A stretch of DNA of 64,000 nucleotides from NCBI RefSeq assembly GCF_000182745.2, contig NC_016027.1, positions 2,324,001 to 2,388,000 of the forward strand. The letters are read 5' to 3'. The position numbers were made by a program, and so were the translations under genes. Each line of letters begins with the position of its first letter. The first letter of the stretch is position 1. This document shows, in pieces, positions 56,198 to 63,835 of this stretch. The notes beneath the pieces were generated by a model. The model ran no database searches, was not told where the DNA came from, and saw only the letters and a program-made list of their open reading frames with translations. Origin of the DNA: Komagataeibacter medellinensis NBRC 3288 (lineage in GTDB: Bacteria > Pseudomonadota > Alphaproteobacteria > Acetobacterales > Acetobacteraceae).

Positions 56198-58048
56198 TCA
56201 GTCATCATTATCATCTTCTCCCTCAAAGCCAAGCTCTTCTGCTGATACCCAGATGCATTTTGCCGGTGGTGTCTGGCCGACACGCATGGCTTTGGCGTTG
56301 CGCCTGGCGCTTTCCAGCCTCATGACCTCGTAAACCCAGCGATTGCCCTCGAACGGCGTGCCGTTGAACAGATCCTTGAGCATGGAATTGTTGGGCGCGA
56401 ACCAGATGCCGTTGCCCAGTGCCAGACGCGGTGCGTCACGTCCGCGCTTGTCTTTCGGCTCATCGGCGCGGATGACACGGATGCCGTGCTGCGCCAGCAC
56501 CTCGCCAGCCACGCCGCGCGAGAAATCGGGGCCATCCGCCTCGACCGCCAGCTTGCGTGTCAGCACGCGCTCGATCAGTTCACCGATGCTTTTGCGTTCG
56601 GTGGAGCGTTGCAGCTGGACGGTGGTGGACAGCAGGTGGCTGACCATCTGCATGGGTGCATCCTGTGCCACCACGTCCTCGCGGTCGCGGATGAAGTCGC
56701 GCACGGCTTCCACGCCGCCGGCTGCCTGCTTTTCGTTCGGCAGGCCGTCCGATGTCAGGATGAACCAGCCCGCCAGCAGCGCGCCCAGCTGATCCATCTC
56801 ACGCGGGGCACAGCCGATGGCCGCAAGCGCGCGACGGTAGATGGCGAGACTGTCGCGGTAGCGTGTCCAGCCAGCCAGCGCGCGGCCCCAGAGTGCTGCG
56901 CCGTGCTTCTGCGCCCACTGGGCAAGTTCTTTGTGCTCGGTACTGTAGTCTGCCCCTTCATCAGGCCGCACCAGGTCAATGATGGTGAAGCGGCCAAGGT
57001 GCTGCGCCTTCATGTCCGGTGGCGAGATGGAGGCCATGATGATGCTGCCGGCAACCTCGATCTTGCGGGCCTTGCCATCCACGCCGCCACGGCTGCCGCG
57101 CGTTCCTTCGCCACCCGATGCCGAGAGCACGAGATCGAGCAGGGCGCGGGCGCCGCGCTGGTCTTCACGGTCGGATGCCTCGTCAATGAAGCTGGGCATG
57201 GCGCGGCCATCGAGCGACTGCTCCAGGCCGGCCTTTGACGTGTCGTTCGTGTAGAAGTTCATGGGGCTGGCGCCGCGCAGCACGGTCAGCAGCGAGGACT
57301 TGCCCGAACCTGCGCCACCGATCAGGAATCCGGCAGGACGCCACGGGATTGCCGCACCATAATAGGCACAGCCCAGCAGCCCCATGGCCATGATGGCGCC
57401 ACCGGCACAGCGGTAGTTCCACAGTTCCTGCAGCTGATGCTGGAGCGTACGCCCGATATCCGGGCCGCAGGGCTGCGCCGGGCGTGAAGCTGGTGGCGCT
57501 GCCGCCCAGATCTGGTTGCCGGTGCGCGTGCCAGCGGGTTCCAGCCGGTCACCGATCAGCACCTGATCGCCACAATGCACCACCGGCATGCCATCGCGCT
57601 CGGCCCAGATGCCGGGACGGCGGATGAGGATATGATCGCCAAACAGGCCGGCAGCCGTGCAGCCGGCCTGCAGGAATGCCGCAACGGAATTGATGCGGAA
57701 ATCGACAATCCGTTCCTCGGTCGTGTCCTGTCCGTTGGTATCCTTGATCTTGCACTGGGCTTTCTTGGGGAACTCGGCCCGTAGCCAGTCATCATGGCCG
57801 CCGAACAGCCCGACCAGGTCGTGCCGGTTGCCGATCTGGCGCGCGGACAGGCTACGGAGCTGGCCCACGCTGTCGAGCAGGTAATAGGTGCCATCGAGAT
57901 GGCCGATGGGTGTGACGGGGCAATGACCGGGATCGGTATCGCCTTCGGGCGGTCCACCGCCACGCTTTCCGCCGTCAATGACCTGAAACTGCCGGTCGGC
58001 CGAGAGAACGGCGGCGCGGACATCATGCAAGGAGTCAGGTGATGGCAT
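56198..58048 (-). CDS. Phage replicative helicase, AAA+/DUF927-like
   Basis: This 616-residue protein has Walker A in GFLIGGAGSGKSSLLTVLRG, a Walker B-like acidic motif in AMPSFIDEASDREDQ and later motifs as in DUF927/virulence-type primase-helicases. The start at 58048 (MPSPDSLHDV) overlaps the primase by 14 bp. With the toprim primase it forms the phage's replication pair. Confidence 0.82.
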   Translation of the reverse strand: MPSPDSLHDVRAAVLSADRQFQVIDGGKRGGGPPEGDTDPGHCPVTPIGHLDGTYYLLDSVGQLRSLSARQIGNRHDLVGLFGGHDDWLRAEFPKKAQCKIKDTNGQDTTEERIVDFRINSVAAFLQAGCTAAGLFGDHILIRRPGIWAERDGMPVVHCGDQVLIGDRLEPAGTRTGNQIWAAAPPASRPAQPCGPDIGRTLQHQLQELWNYRCAGGAIMAMGLLGCAYYGAAIPWRPAGFLIGGAGSGKSSLLTVLRGASPMNFYTNDTSKAGLEQSLDGRAMPSFIDEASDREDQRGARALLDLVLSASGGEGTRGSRGGVDGKARKIEVAGSIIMASISPPDMKAQHLGRFTIIDLVRPDEGADYSTEHKELAQWAQKHGAALWGRALAGWTRYRDSLAIYRRALAAIGCAPREMDQLGALLAGWFILTSDGLPNEKQAAGGVEAVRDFIRDREDVVAQDAPMQMVSHLLSTTVQLQRSTERKSIGELIERVLTRKLAVEADGPDFSRGVAGEVLAQHGIRVIRADEPKDKRGRDAPRLALGNGIWFAPNNSMLKDLFNGTPFEGNRWVYEVMRLESARRNAKAMRVGQTPPAKCIWVSAEELGFEGEDDNDD

Positions 58049-59066
58049 CGTTAAAATCCTTGCCTTTTGGCGAGCGGGCGACGCGAACCTCACGCCCCGC
58101 TGCCAGATGGAAATCGATTGCCCGGCGCAGGCCACGCTGCGCCTGGGGATTTGTGTCGTTATCAGCCAGCAGGATCACGCTGCGGATCTGCTCCGGCAGC
58201 TGCACGCTGGCCATGTTTCCGAGGCTGGCGGCTGCCAGCACACGCATCTCCGGGCAGGCGAGGGCGACGGACAGGCATGTCTCGATGCCTTCCCCGATTG
58301 CGACCGTCTCGCCTGCCGGTGAATCCTTGAGTGACTTGCCAGAGGCGCCGCGCTGGAGGCGGATCGATCCGCCCAGGAACGCGCCCATGATCTTCTTGCT
58401 GGCATTGAGCCGCGCCTTGCGCCACACGCCACCGTCATCCTGCGCCAGCCATGTCTGGTGCGTGGCGATATGCGCGCCGGTGCCATCGGTTATGGCCGCC
58501 AGCATGGCGGGCAGCGGACCACGCACCTCATGACAGTAATGTTCCGGCGAAAAGCGCAGGGCGCGCGGCACGGATGCAAGGCTGGCCAGCTGGATGCCAC
58601 GCCCGGCCAGATACAGATCGACCGGCGTGCCGATCACGTCATGCCGCGCACCAAGCCACATGGCGCGGGCACGCTTCTGGCGCTTTTCTGCCGTTTCATC
58701 TGGCGTGGCATCGGCCTTTTGCGCGATCTGCCGCCGGTGTTCTTCCACGCGGCCCATGTCGCGCAGGCCAAGGTGATTGACGGCCCAGCGGTATGCCTCT
58801 TTCAGGTCGCCTGCCGTCATGACGGCGGCGACCAGGTCCAGCGCGTCGCCGGTCTCGCCAGTCGAGAAATCGGCCCATTTGCCTGCCTTGTCGCCATGCA
58901 GGTGCACGGCCATGGACCGACCGGCCTCACCGGCGACCGAGCCACATACCCATTCCGCACCCTGCCGCGTGCCGCCGGGCAGCAGCGTTTGCGCAAGGGC
59001 GTGCATGTTGTGCGCCAGCATGCGCGAGACCTCACGCGCATCGGGCAGGGTGGGGCCGGCGTTCAC
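58035..59066 (-). CDS. Toprim-domain primase-like protein
   Basis: This 343-residue protein contains an N-terminal DUF7146-like part and a C-terminal Toprim domain: VAIGEGIETCLSVALA (catalytic Glu) and SVILLADNDTNPQAQRGL (DxD). It would make primers for phage replication. The start is GTG at 59066, overlapping the upstream stop (GTGA); an ATG at 59021 is less likely. Confidence 0.82.
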   Translation of the reverse strand: MNAGPTLPDAREVSRMLAHNMHALAQTLLPGGTRQGAEWVCGSVAGEAGRSMAVHLHGDKAGKWADFSTGETGDALDLVAAVMTAGDLKEAYRWAVNHLGLRDMGRVEEHRRQIAQKADATPDETAEKRQKRARAMWLGARHDVIGTPVDLYLAGRGIQLASLASVPRALRFSPEHYCHEVRGPLPAMLAAITDGTGAHIATHQTWLAQDDGGVWRKARLNASKKIMGAFLGGSIRLQRGASGKSLKDSPAGETVAIGEGIETCLSVALACPEMRVLAAASLGNMASVQLPEQIRSVILLADNDTNPQAQRGLRRAIDFHLAAGREVRVARSPKGKDFNDAIT

Positions 59067-59275
59067 AGCCGGTCGATCCACTGCTGTATGGTGGCCTTGC
59101 GGCGCTGCTGCCGGGCCATGATGCGGCGGACGCGGCGGTTGGTTGCCTCGATCCGGTGCTGCATGACCTTGATGCGCAGCACATGCAGCCGGATGCGGCC
59201 GCCCTGCACCACCACCACGATCCATTCATAACAGGCAGCACCGAACCGGATCACGGCAACCCACAGGCGGATCAT
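59063..59275 (-). CDS. Small phage protein
   Basis: This 70-residue protein has a hydrophobic N-terminal half (IRLWVAVIRFGAACYEWIVV) and a basic helical C-terminal half (QHRIEATNRRVRRIMARQQR). It is coupled on both sides by 4-bp overlaps. Role unknown, possibly an early regulator or membrane peptide. Confidence 0.6.
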   Translation of the reverse strand: MIRLWVAVIRFGAACYEWIVVVVQGGRIRLHVLRIKVMQHRIEATNRRVRRIMARQQRRKATIQQWIDRL

Positions 59276-59577
59276 GGTACGCCTCCATCATCCTGAATCG
59301 CCGCCATGATCAGTTCCATTTCATGCGCCAGCTGGTCGTGGCGCTGCTGGAGCAGCTGGCGGTGGCGGGCACGCACCAGTTCCCATTCATCGGCCGAGAC
59401 GCGGCGGATTTCGTGGTGCCAGCAGGCACGCACGCGGCGTTCGGTCAGGCCGAACAGCCGCGCCACCTGTGCGAAGGCCGCCTTGAGCCCATGGGCACGG
59501 CGGCTTTCGACTTCGGCACAGACCGCGGTCTGGAACTGTTCGGACAGGGTGCTACCGGACATGGGGCGCGCCTGCAT
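59272..59577 (-). CDS. HTH-like early regulator
   Basis: This 101-residue protein (start 59577, AAGG six bases upstream) has an HTH-like stretch (AAFAQVARLFGLTERRVRAC) and a helical C-terminus. A longer frame exists, but its extra N-terminus is the translated operator pair (it contains repeated GISP), so it is not coding. First gene of the leftward replication operon. Confidence 0.65.
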   Translation of the reverse strand: MQARPMSGSTLSEQFQTAVCAEVESRRAHGLKAAFAQVARLFGLTERRVRACWHHEIRRVSADEWELVRARHRQLLQQRHDQLAHEMELIMAAIQDDGGVP

Positions 59578-59586
59578 GCTGGCCTT

Positions 59587-59620
59587 GGGTGAAATACCCG
59601 CGCGCGTGGGTGAAATACCC
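59587..59620. promoter_or_regulatory. Operator pair GGGTGAAATACCC
   Basis: Two identical copies of GGGT-GAAAT-ACCC (59587-59599 and 59608-59620) are exactly 21 bp apart, so they face the same side of the helix. They lie 10-43 bases upstream of the operon's first start codon. A partial third copy (TTGGGTGTCC) follows. Likely the binding site for a repressor, possibly the operon's own first protein. Confidence 0.7.
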
Positions 59621-59869
59621 AACATCTTGGGTGTCCTCTCTGTCAGTCTCCACAATGTTGGTGACGGAGAGACTTGCAGAGAGGGAGGACGCACACGACA
59701 CGCCAGAGGGTGCGCGACGGACTGGGGAGACCGTTCGCGCACCCGGCGCAGCAAAGCGGGCGTGAGGCATGAAATCAGACATTACATACCGACCTTGCAG
59801 GCCGGGGCATTGCCGCCCCGGCCCGGTCGGACCACCATGCGGTTACCACACCAAGACATGGAGGATTCG

Positions 59870-60217
59870 GTGTCAAACTCAGAACGCACAAAAGCACCAG
59901 AAGTACAGGCTAGTCTCACCCCAGAGTTGGCGAGATTTATTAGGACGGACTGCCAGATCAGAATAATACAAGCAACGCTTGCAATACTTGTTAAAATGCA
60001 AGGTCCTGTAATTTCGTCCGCCGTAATAAAAGAACTTGAAGGTGGGTTTAAGATATTTGACGATAGAAATGGGTCTTTACCAGGGGGTGCCTCGATAGAT
60101 GAAGAAATTACCGCACAGTTGTCAATGGCGCTCAAATTAATGATAAAAAACATTAACGATTTTCCTCTTGATCATTATGATTCGGAGACACGATCACCTG
60201 ATCAGACAGGGAAATAG
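59870..60217 (+). CDS. Phage hypothetical protein
   Basis: This 115-residue protein starts at GTG 59870, five bases after GGAGG. It has a helical look (ELARFIRTDCQIRIIQATLA, AQLSMALKLMIKNINDF) and its base use is lower in GC than the structural genes. No family recognised. It converges with the S4-like gene, overlapping by 65 bp. Confidence 0.65.
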   Translation: MSNSERTKAPEVQASLTPELARFIRTDCQIRIIQATLAILVKMQGPVISSAVIKELEGGFKIFDDRNGSLPGGASIDEEITAQLSMALKLMIKNINDFPLDHYDSETRSPDQTGK

Positions 60218-60347
60218 GCATTCCTTCATCTGTTGTGTGCTTGCCGTTCACCATCACGCGGCCGGCACGCACCAGACGGCGCGCCTCACCAAAAGATTGC
60301 GCCCATCCGAAGTGCGCGAGATAGCGGAACAATATTAGCTGGCTCAT
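60153..60347 (-). CDS. Small S4-domain (RNA-binding-like) protein
   Basis: This 64-residue protein matches the S4 domain pattern: LILFRYLAHFGWAQSFGEAR, RLVRAGRVMVNGKHTTDEG, ISLSDQVIVSPN. S4 domains bind structured RNA. It starts at ATG 60347, overlapping the upstream stop (ATGA). A phage-encoded S4-only protein is unusual; RNA-level regulation is a guess. Confidence 0.65.
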   Translation of the reverse strand: MSQLILFRYLAHFGWAQSFGEARRLVRAGRVMVNGKHTTDEGMPISLSDQVIVSPNHNDQEENR

Positions 60348-60718
60348 GCAGTAATACCCCTGCACTGATGTAGAGAGGATTTATTTAGAGATGACTCATT
60401 ATTGGGTAAGGCTGAAAAGCCATACTGTAACGTCCCATGGTACAGGTCTATGTGACATTCATGGTGATTTTGACGTCGTGAAATGTCCGGTCTCATCAAC
60501 TCCTGACTTTTCAAAAGGAATGATGATGTCCGTAGATATTTATTCGAGACCATGTCCCAAGAACGAGCATGACACGAGAATGAGTCTGTTTTCGAAATTG
60601 AGGCGCGGCCTTCACCCAGGTGAGGTTGCATCACTCGCTTAGAGATTTCTGACAACCCAATAGTCGATTGATACCCGAGCAGCATGACTGCAGAGGCGAC
60701 AGCGTGCCGTTTATTCAT
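60344..60718 (-). CDS. Possible protein between cro and S4 gene
   Basis: This 124-residue frame joins cro (ATGA at 60715-60718) and the S4-like gene (ATGA at 60344-60347), which suggests translational coupling on both ends. The sequence is Ser/His/Asn rich and matches no family. A frame on the opposite strand (60391-60642, 83 residues) competes with it, so at most one is real. Confidence 0.4.
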   Translation of the reverse strand: MNKRHAVASAVMLLGYQSTIGLSEISKRVMQPHLGEGRASISKTDSFSCHARSWDMVSNKYLRTSSFLLKSQELMRPDISRRQNHHECHIDLYHGTLQYGFSALPNNESSLNKSSLHQCRGITA

Positions 60719-60933
60719 GCAGCAGCTCCATCAGCTTGCGTTGCTTGGGGAAGGGGATCGCGAAAGACATCGGGACACACATCGGTAGGCTGGAGTCCGG
60801 CCATCGCAGCTACATCGACCGCGTATTTGGCGGGCACGCGCTTCCATCCGCAGACGGTGGAATGCCGTAGCCCTAAAGTGGTCGCGACCTTTAGAACGCC
60901 GCCCGCCTTACGAATGATGGTTTTGATGTCCAT
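60715..60933 (-). CDS. Cro-like HTH repressor
   Basis: This 72-residue protein (start MDIKTIIRKAGGVLKVATTL at 60933) has a YdaS/Cro-type HTH (ATTLGLRHSTVCGWKRVPAK). It is divergent from the cI-like gene and next to the operators, so it is the probable lytic-side repressor. No clear Shine-Dalgarno precedes the ATG. Confidence 0.75.
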   Translation of the reverse strand: MDIKTIIRKAGGVLKVATTLGLRHSTVCGWKRVPAKYAVDVAAMAGLQPTDVCPDVFRDPLPQATQADGAAA

Positions 60934-60941
60934 TCGCGATC

Positions 60942-60994
60942 TGTCGCATATAGCGACATTTCTGGTCAAGCAAATAGCGTCGGTATTTGCGACA
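60942..60994. promoter_or_regulatory. Operators O1 and O2 between cro and cI
   Basis: O1 (60942-60958) is the perfect palindrome TGTCGC-ATATA-GCGACA. O2 (60978-60994) is CGTCGG-TATTT-GCGACA. The two are 36 bp apart and cover the divergent promoters of the cro-like and cI-like genes. Confidence 0.85.
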
Positions 60995-61027
60995 CAAGAT
61001 TATGCGGAAACTGCCAGACTGCGGATT

Positions 61028-61378
61028 ATGGTTGACGATACATCCCTGGGCGCACGCCTGAAGAAATTACGTCGTGAGCGCAAGCTCCCTCAAATCGAGG
61101 TAGCGACCGCCGTTGATATCAGCCGCTCACATCTGGCCGAGATTGAGGGCGGAAAAGACCCAGGCTTCAGAACGTTCTGTGACCTAGCCGACTTTTTTGG
61201 CGTCCCCTTGGATTACCTGTATCGAGGCACGAAGCCGTCTGCGCCGGGACATACGATCAACCAGGCAAAAGATGCTGACGAGATCTTTATGCTTGAGTTT
61301 TGGCGTGGTCTTTCCAGCGATGAGAAACGGCTCTTGCTCGCCTTCCTGCGCCGAGATGGCTTGACCGGGGCGGCGTAA
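61028..61378 (+). CDS. cI-like XRE-family repressor, short form
   Basis: This 116-residue protein has an N-terminal XRE HTH (SLGARLKKLRRERKLPQIEV, ATAVDISRSHLAEIEGGKDP) followed by a short helical C-terminus (FMLEFWRGLSSDEKRLLLAF). It lacks the S24 self-cleaving domain of lambda cI, so induction probably does not use RecA-stimulated self-cleavage. The start at 61028 is chosen because the upstream extension has poor composition and covers the operators. Confidence 0.8.
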   Translation: MVDDTSLGARLKKLRRERKLPQIEVATAVDISRSHLAEIEGGKDPGFRTFCDLADFFGVPLDYLYRGTKPSAPGHTINQAKDADEIFMLEFWRGLSSDEKRLLLAFLRRDGLTGAA

Positions 61379-61448
61379 GACAGTGACATTATCCGGCATG
61401 CATGCCTCATCTTGTTCTGGCTTTGATCAGCTTAAGCACAGGAACGGA

Positions 61449-62108
61449 ATGGGAACAATGGCAAAGTCATGCACGTTCACGCCACGAGTTAAGCCTTTCG
61501 GTTCAAAATGGCTTAAAGCGGCGGCTATTTGCCTGCTGACTACAGGTAATTTTTTTTATCAGCAGTCGGCTTTAGCACAAGGCAGCGCAGAATCCGAAGA
61601 TGATAAAAACCCTTTGGGGAGACCGACGATCAATGCCGATGGGTGGAGTGTTTATAGAATATTTTCTCAATTTGGTCTTTATTACGAAACCCTGCATGTA
61701 AGTGATCAATCATGCCAAGCTAGGGTTATGATTGATTTAGATGTTACCAAGAAATACATTCCGGCACTTGAAAAGCTTGGAATGCTGCCGGAAGGAATGG
61801 AAAGCAGTCCATTGGCAGCGGTTAACTCTATCGGAGAGCACTGTCTAATTGATCTGATTCCTTTAGTGTTTAATCAGCGTAATTCAGGGAATATTTGTTC
61901 ATTCTCGACCGCTTACCATGATAATTCTCAAGGGCGTAATACATACAGAATAATGGAAGCGTTAGTCTTCTCGAAGGCGGTTTATAATCGCATTAATTGG
62001 AACAGGATTTCCCCACAGCAGATACCCGAAGTTGCGCTGACTTATACCGTGCCAGACGCCTTTACGATGCTGCTGCTGCGCGAAAGCCAAGGGTTCTGGA
62101 AAAAATAA
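61449..62108 (+). CDS. Secreted protein, probable prophage moron
   Basis: This 219-residue protein begins with a signal peptide (AAAICLLTTGNFFYQQSALA, ending in ALAQG). AGGA stands six bases before the ATG at 61449; 61458 is an alternative. The mature part has three cysteines and no known family. It is markedly lower in GC and sits between cI and the second operator pair, the position of lysogenic-conversion genes. Confidence 0.75.
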   Translation: MGTMAKSCTFTPRVKPFGSKWLKAAAICLLTTGNFFYQQSALAQGSAESEDDKNPLGRPTINADGWSVYRIFSQFGLYYETLHVSDQSCQARVMIDLDVTKKYIPALEKLGMLPEGMESSPLAAVNSIGEHCLIDLIPLVFNQRNSGNICSFSTAYHDNSQGRNTYRIMEALVFSKAVYNRINWNRISPQQIPEVALTYTVPDAFTMLLLRESQGFWKK

Positions 62109-62117
62109 CCCAAAGCA

Positions 62118-62169
62118 TGTCGCGCATACCGACAATTTAACTTGCGCAGTTATGTCGGTATATGCGACA
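62118..62169. promoter_or_regulatory. Operators O3 and O4 before the rightward early operon
   Basis: O3 (62118-62134) is TGTCGC-GCATA-CCGACA and O4 (62153-62169) is TGTCGG-TATAT-GCGACA. They are the same motif as O1/O2 and lie 35 bp apart, 35 bp before the next start codon. The repressor probably blocks this operon too. Confidence 0.82.
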
Positions 62170-62203
62170 TAATCTCCATCGTCACCAGCGATGGAGAGAT
62201 TTC

Positions 62204-62458
62204 GTGTCGAATTCAGATCAAAATATGGAACTGGCGGAAAAGCGGGTTCAGTCCGCCATCCGCATGCGCCGACTGGTTGCCGCCAGTCTGGTCAAGAACC
62301 TTTGCCTCAGTCCTGCAGATAAGCCGCTCCCCACGCAGCACTACCGTGACCTGCTGGAACTGGGTGAGCAGTTTGCCAATGCGCTTGTGACAGAGCAGGA
62401 AGCCGTGGCGCGTAAAAAGGCGCTTGAAGCGGGATTTGACGTGGGTGCCTGCTTCTGA
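62204..62458 (+). CDS. Early phage protein
   Basis: This 84-residue helical protein starts at GTG 62204 with GGAGAG upstream (MSNSDQNMELAEKRVQSAI, TQHYRDLLELGEQFANALVT). Its first bases closely resemble those of the gene at 59870. Its stop codon lies in the loop of a hairpin. Function unknown. Confidence 0.65.
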   Translation: MSNSDQNMELAEKRVQSAIRMRRLVAASLVKNLCLSPADKPLPTQHYRDLLELGEQFANALVTEQEAVARKKALEAGFDVGACF

Positions 62459-62470
62459 TGGCAGGCACCC
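62443..62470. terminator. Perfect hairpin with stop codon in loop
   Basis: Stem GGGTGCCTGC/GCAGGCACCC with loop TTCTGATG, which contains the TGA of the 84-residue gene. No T run follows in either direction. It lies between convergent genes. Confidence 0.7.
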
Positions 62471-62484
62471 CGGAATAGAGCGAA

Positions 62485-62721
62485 CTATTCCTTATGGTCG
62501 GTTTCCAGGTGCTCGAAATACTTGGCTTCAGCCTTGTGCAGCATACGGCCAAAGGTAGCGACAACGCCATCTTCGTCTGTTCCGCCAAAAATCGCGCTGC
62601 CAATCGGGCCTGCGCCGCTGCCGTAAGGGCGCTGGCCTGCGTAATAAGCACCCGTGAGTGTTGCTGCAGCCTGAATAAGGGCGGCATGCACTTCGGGGTT
62701 CAGTTTGTCTCTTTTACTCAT
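62485..62721 (-). CDS. Small phage protein
   Basis: This 78-residue protein starts at ATG 62721 with GAGGAA six bases upstream. It contains HAALIQAAATLTGAYYAGQR, a Gly-rich middle (YGSGAGPIGSAIFGGTDEDG) and a helical C-terminus. No family recognised. It faces left while the surrounding genes face right. Confidence 0.65.
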   Translation of the reverse strand: MSKRDKLNPEVHAALIQAAATLTGAYYAGQRPYGSGAGPIGSAIFGGTDEDGVVATFGRMLHKAEAKYFEHLETDHKE

Positions 62722-62765
62722 ATCGAGTTCCTCATTGGTTGTTGGACGCACCAATGATGGAAGCG

Positions 62766-62795
62766 GCGGGAATGGCTGACAACAGCCATTCCCGC
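62766..62795. terminator. Perfect 13-bp hairpin in divergent promoter region
   Basis: GCGGGAATGGCTG / CAGCCATTCCCGC with loop ACAA, 16 bp before the start at 62812. It lies between two divergent genes, so it may be an operator or an attenuator rather than a terminator. No T run follows. Confidence 0.55.
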
Positions 62796-62811
62796 ATGCG
62801 GGGAGTGCGTT

Positions 62812-63141
62812 ATGCCTACTATCCTCACATCATGCCCCGTTGTGCCGTCTGGCATCGACAGGGGGAAGTTCCTTCTTAAAGACGCCAAGGGCATGTCCTG
62901 GCGCCTGACCGAACAGCAGATGCTTTCGCGCGATCTGCTGAGCGGGCCATTCCGCAATGACGACAGTTGGCTGCGGCAGCATTTTGGCGTGCGTGGCAGG
63001 TGTGGCCCTGTCGCTGGGCTGACCATCGGGATTGATATCGATGTAGCCGGCAACTTCCTGATCGGCGCATGCGAGATGGCGGCCAAGATCCAGCAGCAGA
63101 TGGACCGGATCAAGGTAAAGGGGCGCAGGCATCATGGTTAG
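62812..63141 (+). CDS. Phage hypothetical protein
   Basis: This 109-residue protein (LLKDAKGMSWRLTEQQMLSR, NDDSWLRQHFGVRGRCGPVA) is not recognised. Its start follows GGGGAG. Its stop codon lies in the loop of a perfect hairpin, which also contains the next gene's start. Confidence 0.65.
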   Translation: MPTILTSCPVVPSGIDRGKFLLKDAKGMSWRLTEQQMLSRDLLSGPFRNDDSWLRQHFGVRGRCGPVAGLTIGIDIDVAGNFLIGACEMAAKIQQQMDRIKVKGRRHHG

Positions 63142-63155
63142 GATGCCTGCGCCCC
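63120..63155. promoter_or_regulatory. Hairpin with stop and start codons in its loop
   Basis: A perfect 14-bp stem GGGGCGCAGGCATC / GATGCCTGCGCCCC encloses the 8-nt loop ATGGTTAG. The loop holds the start ATG of the next gene (63134) and the stop TAG of the previous one (63139-63141). Translation of the second gene must therefore depend on ribosomes opening the stem. Confidence 0.75.
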
Positions 63156-63343
63156 CACGGCCAAAACCCGCCCCCAGACCATCAGAAGGCGAGGGCGCCA
63201 GCCCTGCTGTCATTCTGTTCCTTGCCATTTCTTTTACTGCGCTCATTGCTTTAGGCGCGTGGCTGGGCGGCGGTTTTATTATCGAAACACCTGAACAGCA
63301 CAGTGCCCGGCTGCACATCTGTGCCCGAGGGTACGAGATATGA
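63134..63343 (+). CDS. Small membrane protein
   Basis: This 69-residue protein has a Pro-rich cytoplasmic start (RMPAPPRPKPAPRPSEGEGA) and one span (AVILFLAISFTALIALGAWL). It overlaps the previous gene by 8 bp and the next by 4 bp. Role unknown. Confidence 0.6.
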   Translation: MVRMPAPPRPKPAPRPSEGEGASPAVILFLAISFTALIALGAWLGGGFIIETPEQHSARLHICARGYEI

Positions 63344-63603
63344 CCCGCCAGCTGCCGCGCTGCTACCGCGCGCCGGCGCAGCTGCTGCTGGCATCGCGCC
63401 GGTTTTCGGCCGATGCGCTGCTGATCGCGGCTGATGCCTACCGCGAACTGGCGGCCGACCTGACCATCCATGGCTTTTGTGACGTGGCCCAGCAGGCGAG
63501 TGACCTTGCCGACCGGCTGGCGACCGAGGCCCCGAAGCGCGCCTGTGCGCTCCCCACATTCTTCCCGACCCAACACAAGGGGAAACCCCATGCAGATCAT
63601 TGA
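63340..63603 (+). CDS. Phage hypothetical protein
   Basis: This 87-residue helical protein (LIAADAYRELAADLTIHGFC) overlaps both neighbours by 4-14 bp. No family recognised. Confidence 0.6.
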   Translation: MTRQLPRCYRAPAQLLLASRRFSADALLIAADAYRELAADLTIHGFCDVAQQASDLADRLATEAPKRACALPTFFPTQHKGKPHADH

Positions 63604-63835
63604 TGCCGAAGTGCTGTTCTCGCGCCTGACCGACGAGGACGCCAAACAGGCCCGCATCTATCAGGCCAATGCCCGTAACCTGGACCGCTACAGCCGCCAG
63701 CAGGCGGAAATGGGCTATGACCGCGCAGCCCGGGCATGCGCACGGGATGCCGATGCCTGCCGTGAAAGGCTGGAGGCACTGCTGATGACCGCGATGCAGA
63801 CGGCCTACGTTCCCTTTCGGGGGAAAGTGTCATGA
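63590..63835 (+). CDS. Phage hypothetical protein
   Basis: This 81-residue protein starts at ATG 63590 after AAGGGGA. It is charged and helical (NLDRYSRQQAEMGYDRAARA). It overlaps the ParB-like gene by 4 bp. Confidence 0.6.
   Translation: MQIIDAEVLFSRLTDEDAKQARIYQANARNLDRYSRQQAEMGYDRAARACARDADACRERLEALLMTAMQTAYVPFRGKVS

Noticed and set aside
60391-60642. 83-residue plus-strand frame opposite the cro-operon gene
   Set aside because: Possible, but its ribosome site is poorly placed and the opposite frame is coupled by ATGA at both ends; kept only as an alternative.
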